Of a DNA stretch of 64,000 bases, positions 46,501 through 54,913 are shown piece after piece. Position 1 is the first letter of the stretch; every line of letters begins with the position of its first letter. The stretch covers positions 5,005,187 to 5,069,186 of the forward strand of contig NZ_LN831776.1 in NCBI RefSeq assembly GCF_000981585.1. Direction: 5' to 3'. Made by a program: the position numbers and the translations under genes. The notes beneath the pieces were generated by a model. That model made no database searches, was not told the DNA's origin, and was given only the letters and a program-made list of their open reading frames with translations. Origin of the DNA: Paenibacillus riograndensis SBR5. Lineage in GTDB: Bacteria; Bacillota; Bacilli; Paenibacillales; Paenibacillaceae.

Positions 46501-46784
46501 TCCAGATTCTCAAGCGCTGTATTCAGCAGGCTCAGCTCATTGCTGTTCTTCAGGGCAACATAACCCCTGGCCCGGAAAAACACCTCGTTCAGCGCACCAG
46601 CCAGCCTGTCTATAGTATGGGCTTTGGTCTGCAAGACCTCCCGCTCTGCCTTCAGCTTGCTTTGCTGCGAGTTAATATAGAAGAAGAGGACGGTCACTGT
46701 CACAACCAGGAGCAGAAATAACAAGGTAATGATACGGTAATATTTTGTTTTGATGCTGTGGTTAGAGGGTTTCGCTGTTCTCAT
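43530..46784 (-). CDS. hybrid sensor histidine kinase with PAS and GAF domains
   Basis: About 1084 residues. Helix 1 (about 15-36) and helix 2 (about 180-200) bracket an extracellular CHASE3-like helical region. HAMP, a Gln/Glu-rich coiled coil, PAS (about 290-420), GAF (about 430-590) and a second PAS-like domain (about 600-705) follow. HisKA has VSTVSHELRTPLSSVLG (His721), HATPase has LLSNAIKFSPG and GTGLGLAI, and the C-terminal receiver has Asp1003 in VVDLMLGVELDG. It is third in a minus-strand operon and overlaps the receiver gene by 23 bases. ATG at 46784 follows GGAGGG. The Hpt protein encoded first in the operon is the natural relay partner. Confidence 0.92.
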   Translation of the reverse strand: MRTAKPSNHSIKTKYYRIITLLFLLLVVTVTVLFFYINSQQSKLKAEREVLQTKAHTIDRLAGALNEVFFRARGYVALKNSNELSLLNTALENLDGILDQYSTLNLSAEEAEYRDALSAFYTNYKSKTLPKAIQLVESDDYEGIRTLSQSGSTQALNDFLAYTKAFKDNSDKQLSEMADRSIRKADGYTVAAFGISAFLLLFFTLMIWRMLKVLIDPIVRLEEATHSLAAGEAVLLGRLHKQDEIGRLYEAFLNMAHSIQDKEEELTMQNEELQAQQDELQDQQFKLERSLIEIESIMKALNQTSAVGILSDKGLFTYANDNLSKYTGYSHSEMIGYPFRLLELLNITDSQLEQIFFKLSTGGIWSGEVEALVKDGSASVWLHMTVMPYLNDEGKVYQYILIANNITSLKSAQQQLAVTLRNTEQTTVMLERYNQLNHELTYTLDKQEFAGKFSRFMNQIYAFDSSLFFLVKDKIAVVKGVPQEKVEQYLDHHHLDMLHRLKEEKSYIVKRTGSPREQGISPDEVLCYDFYTSVVGGNDEILAVFCGSRIGHAFTEEEISEIQGLASRVALAIERIMMYEEIEHGRKLNQDIVNNVNEGIQFVNTEGVMQHINKALSQLFHYEWAEGSLIPAEAWLDAFTGKSNESAELRSFYENAIAESALDSSTMKYSLGKEEIQHVDVYAIPVLRREDRIGTLFVHRDITREYELDVMKSELVSTVSHELRTPLSSVLGFTELLLSKTMKPEKQLKYLETIHKEAKRLTELINDFLDLQRMESGTQQYNVEPAHLSEIVLGVIDQYKLSSTHHILFEDEAVHDEVAVDRDKIVQVLTNLLSNAIKFSPGSHEVKVMLHNEPGRILVRIQDQGLGIPKNQIGQLFQKFRRVDNSASKRIGGTGLGLAICKEIIEKHKGTIGIDSVEGEGSTVWFSLPVQVAEESRPVEEMSKWGADKEQKPSVMIVEDDYSLSLLLSEELKGKGFRVTHHYHPQKAFDQALKSPFVAIVVDLMLGVELDGWDLIRMLKNDPRTEKVPIVISSALDQTDKSLLENVKTYLTKPYPPGELSKTLQEIVEIKLKSGEVLFPGNDC

Positions 46785-47142
46785 GTAGAATGCCCTCCAC
46801 AATTTGCAGAAGTTCCATGGGGCTGAACGGCTTGGGCATGAAAAAGCGCGCTCCGGCATCCCGGGCCTTACTGCGGTCGTTCTCCTGCGCCTTGGCGGTC
46901 AGCATCAGGATGGGCATGGCATTTTTTTGTTCGATGTCCAGCGCCTCCAGCACTTCGATTCCGGTCATCTCGGGCATCATATAATCCAGAATAACGAGAT
47001 CGTACAGCTGCCCGGACAGCTTAGTTAATGCCTCCGCACCGTTCTCGGCCGTATGAATCTCCACATTCTCCAGATCCTCCAGCGTGTCTTCAATCAGCAT
47101 CCGCAGAACCTCTTCATCATCCACGATAAGTACTTTTTGCAT
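46762..47142 (-). CDS. single-domain response regulator
   Basis: 126 residues, a stand-alone receiver. Acidic pocket DDE at 8-10, phospho-acceptor Asp53 in LVILDYMMPEMTG, Thr in MLTAKAQ and Lys in FMPKPFSP are all present. With no output domain it probably shuttles phosphate or binds a partner. It lies between the Hpt-receiver-GGDEF gene (49 bases upstream) and the hybrid kinase gene (overlap 23 bases), so it is part of the same relay. Confidence 0.93.
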   Translation of the reverse strand: MQKVLIVDDEEVLRMLIEDTLEDLENVEIHTAENGAEALTKLSGQLYDLVILDYMMPEMTGIEVLEALDIEQKNAMPILMLTAKAQENDRSKARDAGARFFMPKPFSPMELLQIVEGILHENSETL

Positions 47143-47191
47143 TTCTGCTTCTCACCTTTCTGCTCCTCTTGATGTTGTGCAAGTTTCTGTA

Positions 47192-48832
47192 TCAGAACAA
47201 AAATCTGTGTGCCAGCCGCTCTATTCTGCTCAGCAGTTCCGGCAAATGAAACGGCTTTACCACATAATCATCGGCACCCATTTGCAAGGCATGGATGATA
47301 TCGCGCTGGTTATTCCGTCCGGTCAGCATGATTACGAGAATATTCACTTCCGGGTAGCTGCTGCGAATCCGCTCCAGGACCTCCAGTCCGTCCAGCTCCG
47401 GCATGATGCCATCAAGCAAAATAATATATTTACCGCCTTCCGCATACCAGTCCGATTCCAGAAACTGCGGGCCGCCTGCATAGCTGCTGACCTTCACTTG
47501 GCCAATGCCCGCCGGTTCCCAGACGGCGAAATGCTGGGTCACAATCCGGCGGATCAGAGCGTCGTCATCGATGACAATCACATTCAGCAGCGATTCTTCC
47601 TGGCCGGTGCCAAGCTGTTTGGTATACAGGGTAGTGCGGTTCCTTCCTTCAGCCTTGCTGGCATATAGCGCCTGGTCTGCTTCCCCGATCAGCCGGTCCG
47701 GTTCATGAAGGGCCTCGCGGACCTCCGTAATGCCGGCTGAAAAGGTAACATGAAACTGCTCCTTTTTGGCGGTAAAGCTTCTTGCGGCAAACTCCTGCTG
47801 AATCCGCTGCACCACCAGAAGGGCTGAAGCCGAATCCGTATTCGGCATGAACAAGGCAAATTCTTCTCCGCCGAACCGGCAAAAGGTATCTTCTACACGT
47901 ATGGAACGCCGCACCGCCCCGGAAAAGGTCTGCAGCACTTCATCGCCGACCAGATGGCCATAGGTGTCATTTACATGCTTGAAATGATCCAGATCCATCA
48001 GCGCCACCGAAAAAATCCGGCCGGTCCGCCGGAAATCGGAAACAAGCCGCTTCATCGTCTGATTGAAGTACTTGCGGTTGAACGCACCGGTCAGCTCATC
48101 CACAATCACCGATTCCTGCCACTCCCGCTTCAGCTCAAAACGGTTTTTGATCAGCACCAGGAACAGATCGATGTCCAGCGGCTTCGGCAGATAATCCATC
48201 ACCCCCAGCGAATAAGCGTACATTTGAATATCCTTGGAATGCTCGCCGCTGACGATGATGATGGGAATCCGTTCTTTTTTGGCCTTGCCGATGATTTGCT
48301 TCAGCACATCAATTCCACTCTGGTCCGGGAGCAGAATATCCAGCAGGATCAGATCCGGCTTGCTTTCGTAAAATATTTTCAGTCCGCGCTCGGCGGACAA
48401 GGCAATGCTGACATAATAGGACTGCTTTTCAAGGGATTCGCGTAAAAAAGCCACCAGTTCAACATCATCATCAATGATCAGAATCTCATGCTGGTGGTGT
48501 ATGCCATGAAACGGTTCTGTCCCCGGCGGACTGGAACTCTGCAGCATCGGATGCGCTTCATCTTGCTCATTGTCAAAAAGCTCCAAAAGCGGGTATAGGT
48601 AATCTCCCCATTCCGCTTCCGTCCAGCTGCGATGGACATCTTCCGAGAAATACAGCATGATGCTGCCCGCCTGCTGCTCGACCTTGACGAGTCCCACCGT
48701 TCCGGCGGTACCCTTCAAATTATGGAGGAAACGGTAAATATCTTTTTCGCTGACGAATTCCTGTGAGGACCAATTGTGGAGTGTTTGTCTGGTACGTTGC
48801 GCGACCAGCTCTTTGTATTTTCTCGTTGTCAT
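47192..48832 (-). CDS. Hpt - receiver - GGDEF - receiver protein (diguanylate cyclase)
   Basis: 546 residues. Hpt domain (about 1-95) with FLHNLKGTAGTVGL, phospho-His37; receiver 1 (about 115-235) with Asp165 in LILLDILLPDQSG; GGDEF (about 243-405) with GGEEF at 321-325 and the inhibitory RxxD site RVED at 312-315; receiver 2 (about 417-545) with Asp474 in ILLDGIMPELDG. It should make c-di-GMP under product inhibition and under phosphorylation control from two receivers. The Hpt domain can pass phosphate from the hybrid kinase of the same operon. It is the first of three genes. Confidence 0.93.
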   Translation of the reverse strand: MTTRKYKELVAQRTRQTLHNWSSQEFVSEKDIYRFLHNLKGTAGTVGLVKVEQQAGSIMLYFSEDVHRSWTEAEWGDYLYPLLELFDNEQDEAHPMLQSSSPPGTEPFHGIHHQHEILIIDDDVELVAFLRESLEKQSYYVSIALSAERGLKIFYESKPDLILLDILLPDQSGIDVLKQIIGKAKKERIPIIIVSGEHSKDIQMYAYSLGVMDYLPKPLDIDLFLVLIKNRFELKREWQESVIVDELTGAFNRKYFNQTMKRLVSDFRRTGRIFSVALMDLDHFKHVNDTYGHLVGDEVLQTFSGAVRRSIRVEDTFCRFGGEEFALFMPNTDSASALLVVQRIQQEFAARSFTAKKEQFHVTFSAGITEVREALHEPDRLIGEADQALYASKAEGRNRTTLYTKQLGTGQEESLLNVIVIDDDALIRRIVTQHFAVWEPAGIGQVKVSSYAGGPQFLESDWYAEGGKYIILLDGIMPELDGLEVLERIRSSYPEVNILVIMLTGRNNQRDIIHALQMGADDYVVKPFHLPELLSRIERLAHRFLF

Positions 48833-49063
48833 TATTTCTCCTTCAAGCCGCTAATATAAACAAGTTACTTAATCATAGCTTCTCAGCCCTGTCAACTGTA
48901 TTCTATGAAAATTGGGGCTTAAGATCAAATCTATGAAGATATGGACAAAAAAACTTCGGTTGTAGAGTTGCCGTTCCTTTGCCATAATAATTGAAATGGT
49001 TCATTCCGTTAAAGCGGCGGATGGACAAAGCACCAGATAAATATATTAATAGGAGGCTTTACA

Positions 49064-49333
49064 TTGAAGGGGATTATCACAGTACTGGGAAAAGACAAAG
49101 TCGGTATTATTGCCAAGGTCTGCACCTATCTCGCAGGCCATAATTTGAACATTCTGGACATTTCACAGACCATCGTACAGGATTACTTCAACATGATGAT
49201 GATCGTGGATATTTCCGCACCCAGCAAATCCTTTGAAGAGATTGTGGAGGATCTGCAGCAGGTGGGTGAAGAGATCGGCGTGGAAATCAAGCTTCAGCAT
49301 GAGGATATCTTCAATATTATGCATCGGATTTAA
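49064..49333 (+). CDS. ACT-domain protein (UPF0237)
   Basis: An 89-residue single ACT domain: ITVLGKDKVGIIAKVCTYL at the N-terminus, then HNLNILDISQTIVQDYF. ACT domains bind amino acids or similar ligands; no ligand is known for this family. The TTG start follows AGGAGG 6 bases upstream. It is 49 bases ahead of the PFL-family gene, its constant partner in many bacteria and archaea, so the two are probably one functional unit. Confidence 0.92.
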   Translation: MKGIITVLGKDKVGIIAKVCTYLAGHNLNILDISQTIVQDYFNMMMIVDISAPSKSFEEIVEDLQQVGEEIGVEIKLQHEDIFNIMHRI

Positions 49334-49382
49334 ACCGCTGAAAATTGAGATACAGCACTAAATTAATAAAGGAGTTTAACCT

Positions 49383-50741
49383 ATGATTTCAATTGTGGAA
49401 GTACAGGAAACGAATAAAATGATCCGGGAAATGAACCTCGATGTCCGTACCATTACGATGGGAATCAGCCTGATGGACTGTGCCCACACCGATATGCGCG
49501 TGTTCAATCAGAATGTGTATGACAAAATCACCCGCTCCGCCGAGAAGCTGGTCAAAACCGGCGAAGATCTGGAGCGGCAATTCGGTGTGCCGATCGTCAA
49601 CAAGCGGATATCGGTTACTCCTGTCTCCATTGCCGCCGGGGCGGTCCACACCGATACCTATGTCCCGGTTGCCGAAGTTCTGGACAAGGCGGCCAAAGAG
49701 GTTGGCGTGAACTTTATCGGCGGCTTTTCGGCGCTGGTGCAGAAGGGCTGCACCAAAGGCGACCGGATTCTGATCGACAGCATTCCTGAAGCGCTGGCGG
49801 TAACAGAAAGAGTGTGTTCTTCCGTCAATGTCGGCTCCTCGCGCAGCGGAATCAACATGGACGCTGTGAAGCTGATGGGCGATATTATCCTTCAGACGGC
49901 AGAGCGCACTAAGGAGTGCGATTCCATCGGCTGCGCCAAGCTGGTGGTGTTCTGCAATGCGGTGGAGGACAACCCGTTCATGGCCGGTGCGTTTCACGGA
50001 GTCGGGGAGCGCGAATGTGTAATCAACGTGGGCGTCAGCGGTCCCGGCGTAATCAAGCGGGCGCTGGAGGAAGTGAAGGGCCATGACTTCGAGACGCTGT
50101 GCGAGACGATCAAGCGGACCGCCTTCAAGGTTACCCGCGTGGGCCAGCTGGTTGCCCAGGAAGCCTCCAAACGGCTTGGTGTGCCTTTTGGCATTATCGA
50201 TCTGTCGCTGGCGCCAACCCCGCTGATCGGTGATTCCATCGCCGAGATTTTTCAGGTGATGGGGCTGGAGGAAGCAGGCGCACCCGGTACGACTGCCGCA
50301 CTCGCTATTCTTAACGACAATGTCAAAAAAGGCGGCGTTATGGCTTCATCCTACGTCGGCGGGCTCAGCGGCGCTTTTATCCCGGTCAGCGAAGACCACG
50401 GCATGATTCAGGCCGTGCAGCGCGGGGCGCTGACACTGGAGAAGCTGGAAGCGATGACCTGTGTCTGCTCGGTCGGCCTTGATATGATTGCTATTCCCGG
50501 CAGCACCAGCAAAGAAACCATCGCAGGCATCATTGCCGACGAAGCGGCTATCGGCATGGTCAACAACAAGACCACAGCAGTCCGCGTAATCCCGGTCATC
50601 GGCAAAGAAGTGGGCGAAATGGTTGAATTCGGCGGTCTGCTCGGCTATGCACCGGTCATGGCTGTGAACAAGTTCGACTGCTCTGGGTTCGTTAACCGGG
50701 GCGGACGTATTCCGGCTCCGATCCACAGCTTTAAGAACTAG
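49383..50741 (+). CDS. PFL family protein (UPF0210/DUF711)
   Basis: 452 residues. Characteristic segments are [44 protein letters not shown] and [19 protein letters not shown]. The family was named for a distant likeness to pyruvate formate-lyase, but no glycyl-radical motif is visible and the reaction is unknown. The start ATG follows AGGAG. It is co-transcribed with the ACT-domain gene, which presumably senses the metabolite that controls it. Confidence 0.93.
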   Translation: MISIVEVQETNKMIREMNLDVRTITMGISLMDCAHTDMRVFNQNVYDKITRSAEKLVKTGEDLERQFGVPIVNKRISVTPVSIAAGAVHTDTYVPVAEVLDKAAKEVGVNFIGGFSALVQKGCTKGDRILIDSIPEALAVTERVCSSVNVGSSRSGINMDAVKLMGDIILQTAERTKECDSIGCAKLVVFCNAVEDNPFMAGAFHGVGERECVINVGVSGPGVIKRALEEVKGHDFETLCETIKRTAFKVTRVGQLVAQEASKRLGVPFGIIDLSLAPTPLIGDSIAEIFQVMGLEEAGAPGTTAALAILNDNVKKGGVMASSYVGGLSGAFIPVSEDHGMIQAVQRGALTLEKLEAMTCVCSVGLDMIAIPGSTSKETIAGIIADEAAIGMVNNKTTAVRVIPVIGKEVGEMVEFGGLLGYAPVMAVNKFDCSGFVNRGGRIPAPIHSFKN

Positions 50742-50754
50742 ACTCATTAACAAA

Positions 50755-51031
50755 AACGGCTGTGCCGTCCTCCACGGGCTGCGCAGCCGTCTTGGTTCTA
50801 GCGTTACCTGGAGAACGATTCCCCATGAATCCTACGGCAACTTTTTAAGTGGAAAAAGGTTAACTAATTTGCCGGAGTACCCTATCCTCGGGCAGATGAA
50901 GTGGAAAAAGGGACACTAATTCAGCTCATTTCGCCATTTTTCAAGAAAATTGGCCCAATTAGATTTACTTTTTCCACTTCACTCTCAGGATTTCTTAATT
51001 TCCGGAAAAATAAGTTCCCTTTTTCCAACTA
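50755..51031. repeat. 277-bp intergenic repeat, copy 2
   Basis: Direct repeat of 39520-39798 with few differences; same two direct and two inverted GGAAAAAGG words. It begins 14 bases after the PFL-family stop codon, so its first hairpin (ACGGCTG/CAGCCGT at 50756-50792) may serve as that gene's 3' end. Confidence 0.85.
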
Positions 51032-51339
51032 TATAAGTAGAACTTAAAGAGCTCATAAAAAGGGTAGAAGTGCCGAGGGGAAGTTTGGATACTTACAGAG
51101 CGGCAGCGTCCGCCTGAAAGCTTTCCGTAGGAAAGCTAGCATCGGAAGCATAATCAGTCACCGGATTTCAACCGCAAAAGGCGATTCCAATCAAGAAATT
51201 CTTACGACAACAGCGGCTGGAAGTCCAAACATTCCCCGCAGTTACGACCATACCCAACAATGTAAAACTAAAGTTCAACTTATATAGCACCTGCGGAGAA
51301 ACCAGTAAGTAATATTTCTGCCGTTGTTTCCGGGCAAAC

Positions 51340-51397
51340 TGGCCTTCGACGCTCCAACAACGGTATTTCTGCCGTTGCTCGTTACAAATTCGTCCAA
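51340..51397. repeat. second intergenic repeat, copy 2
   Basis: Matches 39877-39935. The 308 bases between it and the long repeat (51032-51339) contain no gene, and hold a further half-copy of the ATTTCTGCCGTTG word at 51313. A 95-codon minus-strand frame here is made of these repeats and is not taken as a gene. Confidence 0.8.
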
Positions 51398-51490
51398 AGT
51401 ATTTATTTACAACTTTAAGCATAATATTATCCACTTGCGGAAGTTTCCTATACAATAAATAAGGGGCCCCAAAACATATAAATTATCTTT

Positions 51491-51536
51491 TAAAAAAGCG
51501 CCGCCTGCCCGCAGCCCGGGCAGGCGGCGCTTTTTT
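51491..51536. terminator. strong bidirectional terminator
   Basis: AAAAAAGCGCCGCCTGCCCG / CGGGCAGGCGGCGCTTTTTT, a 14-bp GC-rich stem with A and T runs on both sides. It ends the sigma factor operon on the minus strand. Confidence 0.95.
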
Positions 51537-51610
51537 GTTGTGGAATTATAGATACCGGAGACCTGGCTTTTGAACAGGACCTATACGTTCCAAAGCAGGG
51601 CCGCTAGGCT

Positions 51611-52549
51611 TTAGGCTGACACATGCTTCAGCTTACCGGGAGCCATAACCAGGTACAGCTCCTGAATCTGCTCCCCGCTCTTGTCCAGTGTCAGGCAGAG
51701 CACCGCCCGAACCTCTCCTTGCTGCTTGAACACAAGATTCGGCTCGCCGTTGATACTGCCGACTGCGACCTCCCACTCACGCATTCGCTGGAGTACCCTC
51801 CGCGAAGTCAGCAGTGCCAGCACACCTTTGCGACCGACCATAGGTCTAAGAATCGTATGCACTTCCTGTCCGCCCCCGTCACCGATAAGCACAGGTTGTT
51901 CAGCCAGCAGCGCCAGCATGCCGCCAACATCATAAGCTGCAAAAGCGGTGGTGAACCGGCGCAGCAGCTTTTCTCTAGAAGCGGGGTTCGCCTCCCCTGC
52001 TGCCGCTGGCAGCAACTGCTTCGATTGAAGCGTGCGCTTGGCCCGGCTGAAGATTTGCCGGCAGTTGCTCCCGGACTTGCCAACCATCTCTGCGATAGCA
52101 TCATATTCGTACTGAAAAACCTCCCTCAGCACAAACGCCGCTCTTTCTGTGGGTGACAGCCGTTCCAGCAGGACCAGAAAAGCATAAGACAGCGTATCCT
52201 TCCGCTCCGCTGACGCTTCCGGCCCGTCGTAAGCCTCGCTGACAGGCTCGGGCAGCCACTCTCCGATATAGGTTTCCCTGCGGCTGCGCGCAGAGCTGAG
52301 GATATTCAGGCAGCGGTTGGTAATCCCCTTTGCCAAGTAAGCCTTCATATTGAGCACACCGCTGAGTTCCTTCTGCTGCAGCCCGGCAAAACAATCCTGC
52401 ACGGCATCCTCCGCATCGGCCACAGTTCCCAGCATTCGGTATGCAATCGAGAAGGCATAACGATTATAGCTGCGGTAGATTTCCTCCACGCTAAGCTCTC
52501 CCGCTATCTGCGGAGCCGTGCTGCCAGCCTTACTGTCCCGGTCCTTCAC
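51611..52549 (-). CDS. ECF sigma factor of the ECF41/SigJ type
   Basis: 312 residues. Region 2 (about 22-90) has YRMLGTVADAEDAVQDCF, region 4 (about 120-180) has LSPTERAAFVLREVFQYEYD. A C-terminal SnoaL-like extension of about 120 residues includes VLIGDGGGQ, the region corresponding to the DGGGK-type motif through which ECF41 factors regulate themselves. ECF41 factors have no anti-sigma partner; the extension plays that role. GTG at 52549 follows AGGGGGG. The gene is 42 bases downstream of a carboxymuconolactone decarboxylase-like gene, the classic ECF41 target, whose promoter fits ECF41. Confidence 0.92.
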   Translation of the reverse strand: MKDRDSKAGSTAPQIAGELSVEEIYRSYNRYAFSIAYRMLGTVADAEDAVQDCFAGLQQKELSGVLNMKAYLAKGITNRCLNILSSARSRRETYIGEWLPEPVSEAYDGPEASAERKDTLSYAFLVLLERLSPTERAAFVLREVFQYEYDAIAEMVGKSGSNCRQIFSRAKRTLQSKQLLPAAAGEANPASREKLLRRFTTAFAAYDVGGMLALLAEQPVLIGDGGGQEVHTILRPMVGRKGVLALLTSRRVLQRMREWEVAVGSINGEPNLVFKQQGEVRAVLCLTLDKSGEQIQELYLVMAPGKLKHVSA

Positions 52550-52591
52550 TGCTGTCCCCCCTGTGCTTCCAGCCTAACTTTTTGCTGTGGT

Positions 52592-53038
52592 TCAGTTAAA
52601 ACAACCCGGATACATTCCGGTAGAGATTGCGATACGGTTCCAGCTGTTGATTGTATTGATGACCATAATCCAGTCTACAAACTCTTCCTGGCTGATATGC
52701 TCCATAACCTTGTCATACAGCGCCGCAGGAACCCCGGCTTGACTAATAAGGGTTACCGTTTCGGCAAGTTCAAGCAGCGCTTTTTCCTTATCTGTAAACA
52801 ACGGCACCTCTCGCCATACACTGAGCAGCAAAATATGGTCCGCATAATCGCCCAGCTTCATCAGGTCCTTCGCATGCATATCCAGGCAGAAGGCGCAGCC
52901 GTTGATCTGGGAGACGCGTATTTTCACTAACTCATATAATACCTTATCTTTGATCCGTCCGCCTCCATACTGCTCCAGCGTCATCATTGCCCGGAAAGCC
53001 TGCTCATTTACCGCTCTGTAATTAAATCTTAAACTCAT
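52592..53038 (-). CDS. carboxymuconolactone decarboxylase/AhpD-like protein
   Basis: 148 residues of the CMD fold. The AhpD-type redox site is CAFCLDMHAKD, with both Cys and the downstream His present, suggesting peroxidase or disulfide chemistry instead of true decarboxylation. Such genes are the usual target of ECF41 sigma factors. ATG at 53038 follows GGAGG 8 bases upstream; the frame is open back to 53161, but that would run through the promoter. The sigma gene follows on the same strand. Confidence 0.92.
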   Translation of the reverse strand: MSLRFNYRAVNEQAFRAMMTLEQYGGGRIKDKVLYELVKIRVSQINGCAFCLDMHAKDLMKLGDYADHILLLSVWREVPLFTDKEKALLELAETVTLISQAGVPAALYDKVMEHISQEEFVDWIMVINTINSWNRIAISTGMYPGCFN

Positions 53039-53072
53039 TCTCATCGCCTCCATAATGTGTGTACATACTGTA

Positions 53073-53121
53073 GACAATGTACCTTGCGGATTTGTGACAG
53101 TAATACTTGAGATTTGTGACA
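53073..53121 (-). promoter_or_regulatory. ECF41-type promoter with a duplicated -35 element
   Basis: On the minus strand TGTCACA (53093-53099), a 16-base spacer and TGTC (53073-53076) match the published ECF41 consensus TGTCACA-N16-CGTC except for one base. A second TGTCACA lies at 53115-53121, inside a 22-base tandem repeat of AGTATTACTGTCACAAATC. Start of transcription would be about 30 bases before the ATG at 53038. Confidence 0.8.
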
Positions 53122-53142
53122 GTAATACTAGCAGATTTCTTC

Positions 53143-53259
53143 CTGATTGCACTTTAGGCAACAGAAAACTTATGCCTCTGTGCGAGAATCACTTTCTGCT
53201 GTATTTCATGCAATAGAAAGCTTACTCTGCTATGCCAAATCACATTCTGCTGTATTTCG
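53143..53259. repeat. palindrome cluster left of the IS element
   Basis: A weak unit near 53143-53168, a clear one at 53191-53222 (CTTTCTGCTGTATTTCATGC, then AATAGAAAG) and the left half of a third at 53243-53259, which is completed at 54914-54930 on the other side of the IS element. Confidence 0.75.
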
Positions 53260-54913
53260 GAGACAATTTCATAATTCAAAACCCTTGCTAGGATTGGTTT
53301 TTTTGAGCATAGAAAAGGGAGTACCTCCCCAAATCTCGAAGATATAGGTGACCAAACCAACATCCGAGAATGAAAAGAGGTAATCCCCATGTATTCTATT
53401 CGGCAAGAAGAGCTGTTTTCCTTTGAGGATTTGTTGCTGATGCGACCGGAAGATAAATACAGTCAGATCTTTGAACACTTAAATCTCGCTCCGGTCTTGC
53501 ACGCGCTTGGAAAAAAGAACAACCGTGGGCGGCCGGAAGAACTAAACGTACCCGCGATGATCTACTCGCTGCTCATCGCAAAAATGGAGGGCATCGAGTT
53601 TGTATCCGCGTTGGTCCGGCGACTTCGATTCAGCGAGGAATTTCGGGTGCAGTGCCGGTTCACCGGTTCCAACCGCATCCCGAGCGAAGCCTCGTACTCC
53701 CGTTTGATTCATGTGCTTGAGCAAACGGGCATGCTCGAGGACCTTCAGGATACTCTGGTGCTGTCCGCCCTGGAGGAAGAGTTCGTTACGGGTATGCATC
53801 TCGCTTTGGATTCCTCTATCGTTGAGGCTTGGGATAGCCTATTTAGCGAAGCTGCATCCAAACGCCGCGCGGCCCGCCGTGCTAAAAAGCCAAGTGATGC
53901 TCCGGTGGCTCAGCAGCTGCAGCTAGAACTCACCGAGCCCGAGTCCGAGCCTGTGGACGAGCGGCCCAAAAAACCCGTCTACCCGCCTGGACGTCCTTCT
54001 GCTGAAGAAAAGGAACGTCGGCGCAAGGAACGGGAAGCTTATGAAGAGAGCCTAGGACCGTTTGAGAAAACCATTGAACAGATGCTGCCCTACACGTACG
54101 ATGAATTGCTTGCAGCATTACCCCGGCATGCCGCGCGTTGTGACAAGAAAAATGCGAAAGGTAGACTTACCAGTTATTACGGGTTCAAGGCAAATCTGCT
54201 GGTCGATGCGGACTGTCAGTATATTCTTAGTGGCTTATGGAGTTCGGCGAATTTGAATGACCAGCGCATGGCGGTTATCCTTCTCAAAGGCCTGCTCCTG
54301 AAGTTTCCTAGGTTAAACGTAAAGCATGTCTTGGGAGACAAAGGGTACGACAGCGCAGCCATCTACCAGTTGATTCATTCGTTAGGCGCCTATCCTACGA
54401 TTCCAATGATTCACCACAAAGAGCCGCCCAAGGGAATGAACTCGGACTACAATCCCGTATGCTCACAGGGGCATACCTACCGCTACGACAGTTTTGATGC
54501 CAAGTACGAAACGCTGAAGTATACCCAGCCGAGCCAGTGCAAAGACTGTCCACTTTCCGGTTCCGGCTGCCAAAAGGTGTTTAAAATCCGCATACAAACG
54601 GATTTACGCAAGCACACCTATCCCGCAAGAGGTAGCGAGAGCTTTACAGAGCTGTACAAGAAGCGTACGGCAGTGGAGCGAGTTTTTGCATATCTTAAAG
54701 AGTATTTTGGCATGAAACGTACGCGTCACCGCGGCGTCCGGGCAAGAGTTGATTTCCAGCTCAGTACACTAGCTTACAATCTCAGCAAGTTTGCGCTAGA
54801 CAAGTTAAACCAGCGGTTACGCAACTCCCAGCAAGTGGCCTGATTTTTTAAAAAATGACCTTAGATTTTGGCCGAGTCTTGCTATTCAGCAAACTGAATT
54901 ATGAAATTGACTC
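53260..54913 (+). mobile_element. complete IS1182-family insertion sequence
   Basis: 1654 bp. Terminal inverted repeats are GAGACAATTTCATAATTCA (53260-53278) and its complement at 54895-54913, matching at 18 of 19 positions. The direct repeat TTTCG flanks the element (53255-53259 and 54914-54918). Removing the element and one TTTCG restores TCTGCTGTATTTCGTGCAAT, one of the dispersed palindromes. The transposase is intact, so the element may be active. Confidence 0.9.
53389..54843 (+). CDS. IS1182 family transposase (DDE)
   Basis: 484 residues. Catalytic acids are seen at MHLALDSSIVEAWDS, HVLGDKGYDSAAIY and the Glu of TAVERVFAYLKEYFGMKRTR. The N-terminal DUF772-type domain includes LRFSEEFRVQCRFTG and a charged hinge (about 165-225) rich in Pro, Glu and Lys follows. 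Between the second and third acids lies a Cys-rich insert (CKDCPLSGSGC) typical of the family. ATG follows AGAGGT. No frameshift or stop interrupts it. Confidence 0.96.
   Translation: MYSIRQEELFSFEDLLLMRPEDKYSQIFEHLNLAPVLHALGKKNNRGRPEELNVPAMIYSLLIAKMEGIEFVSALVRRLRFSEEFRVQCRFTGSNRIPSEASYSRLIHVLEQTGMLEDLQDTLVLSALEEEFVTGMHLALDSSIVEAWDSLFSEAASKRRAARRAKKPSDAPVAQQLQLELTEPESEPVDERPKKPVYPPGRPSAEEKERRRKEREAYEESLGPFEKTIEQMLPYTYDELLAALPRHAARCDKKNAKGRLTSYYGFKANLLVDADCQYILSGLWSSANLNDQRMAVILLKGLLLKFPRLNVKHVLGDKGYDSAAIYQLIHSLGAYPTIPMIHHKEPPKGMNSDYNPVCSQGHTYRYDSFDAKYETLKYTQPSQCKDCPLSGSGCQKVFKIRIQTDLRKHTYPARGSESFTELYKKRTAVERVFAYLKEYFGMKRTRHRGVRARVDFQLSTLAYNLSKFALDKLNQRLRNSQQVA

Noticed and set aside
49383..50741. 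Pyruvate formate-lyase
   Set aside because: Despite the family name, there is no glycyl-radical motif, the length is far too short, and no activating enzyme is adjacent.
51168..51455. 95-codon minus-strand frame in the repeat region
   Set aside because: Built from the dispersed CCGTTG/GTTACAAATTCG repeats; such frames recur wherever the repeat does and show no domain.
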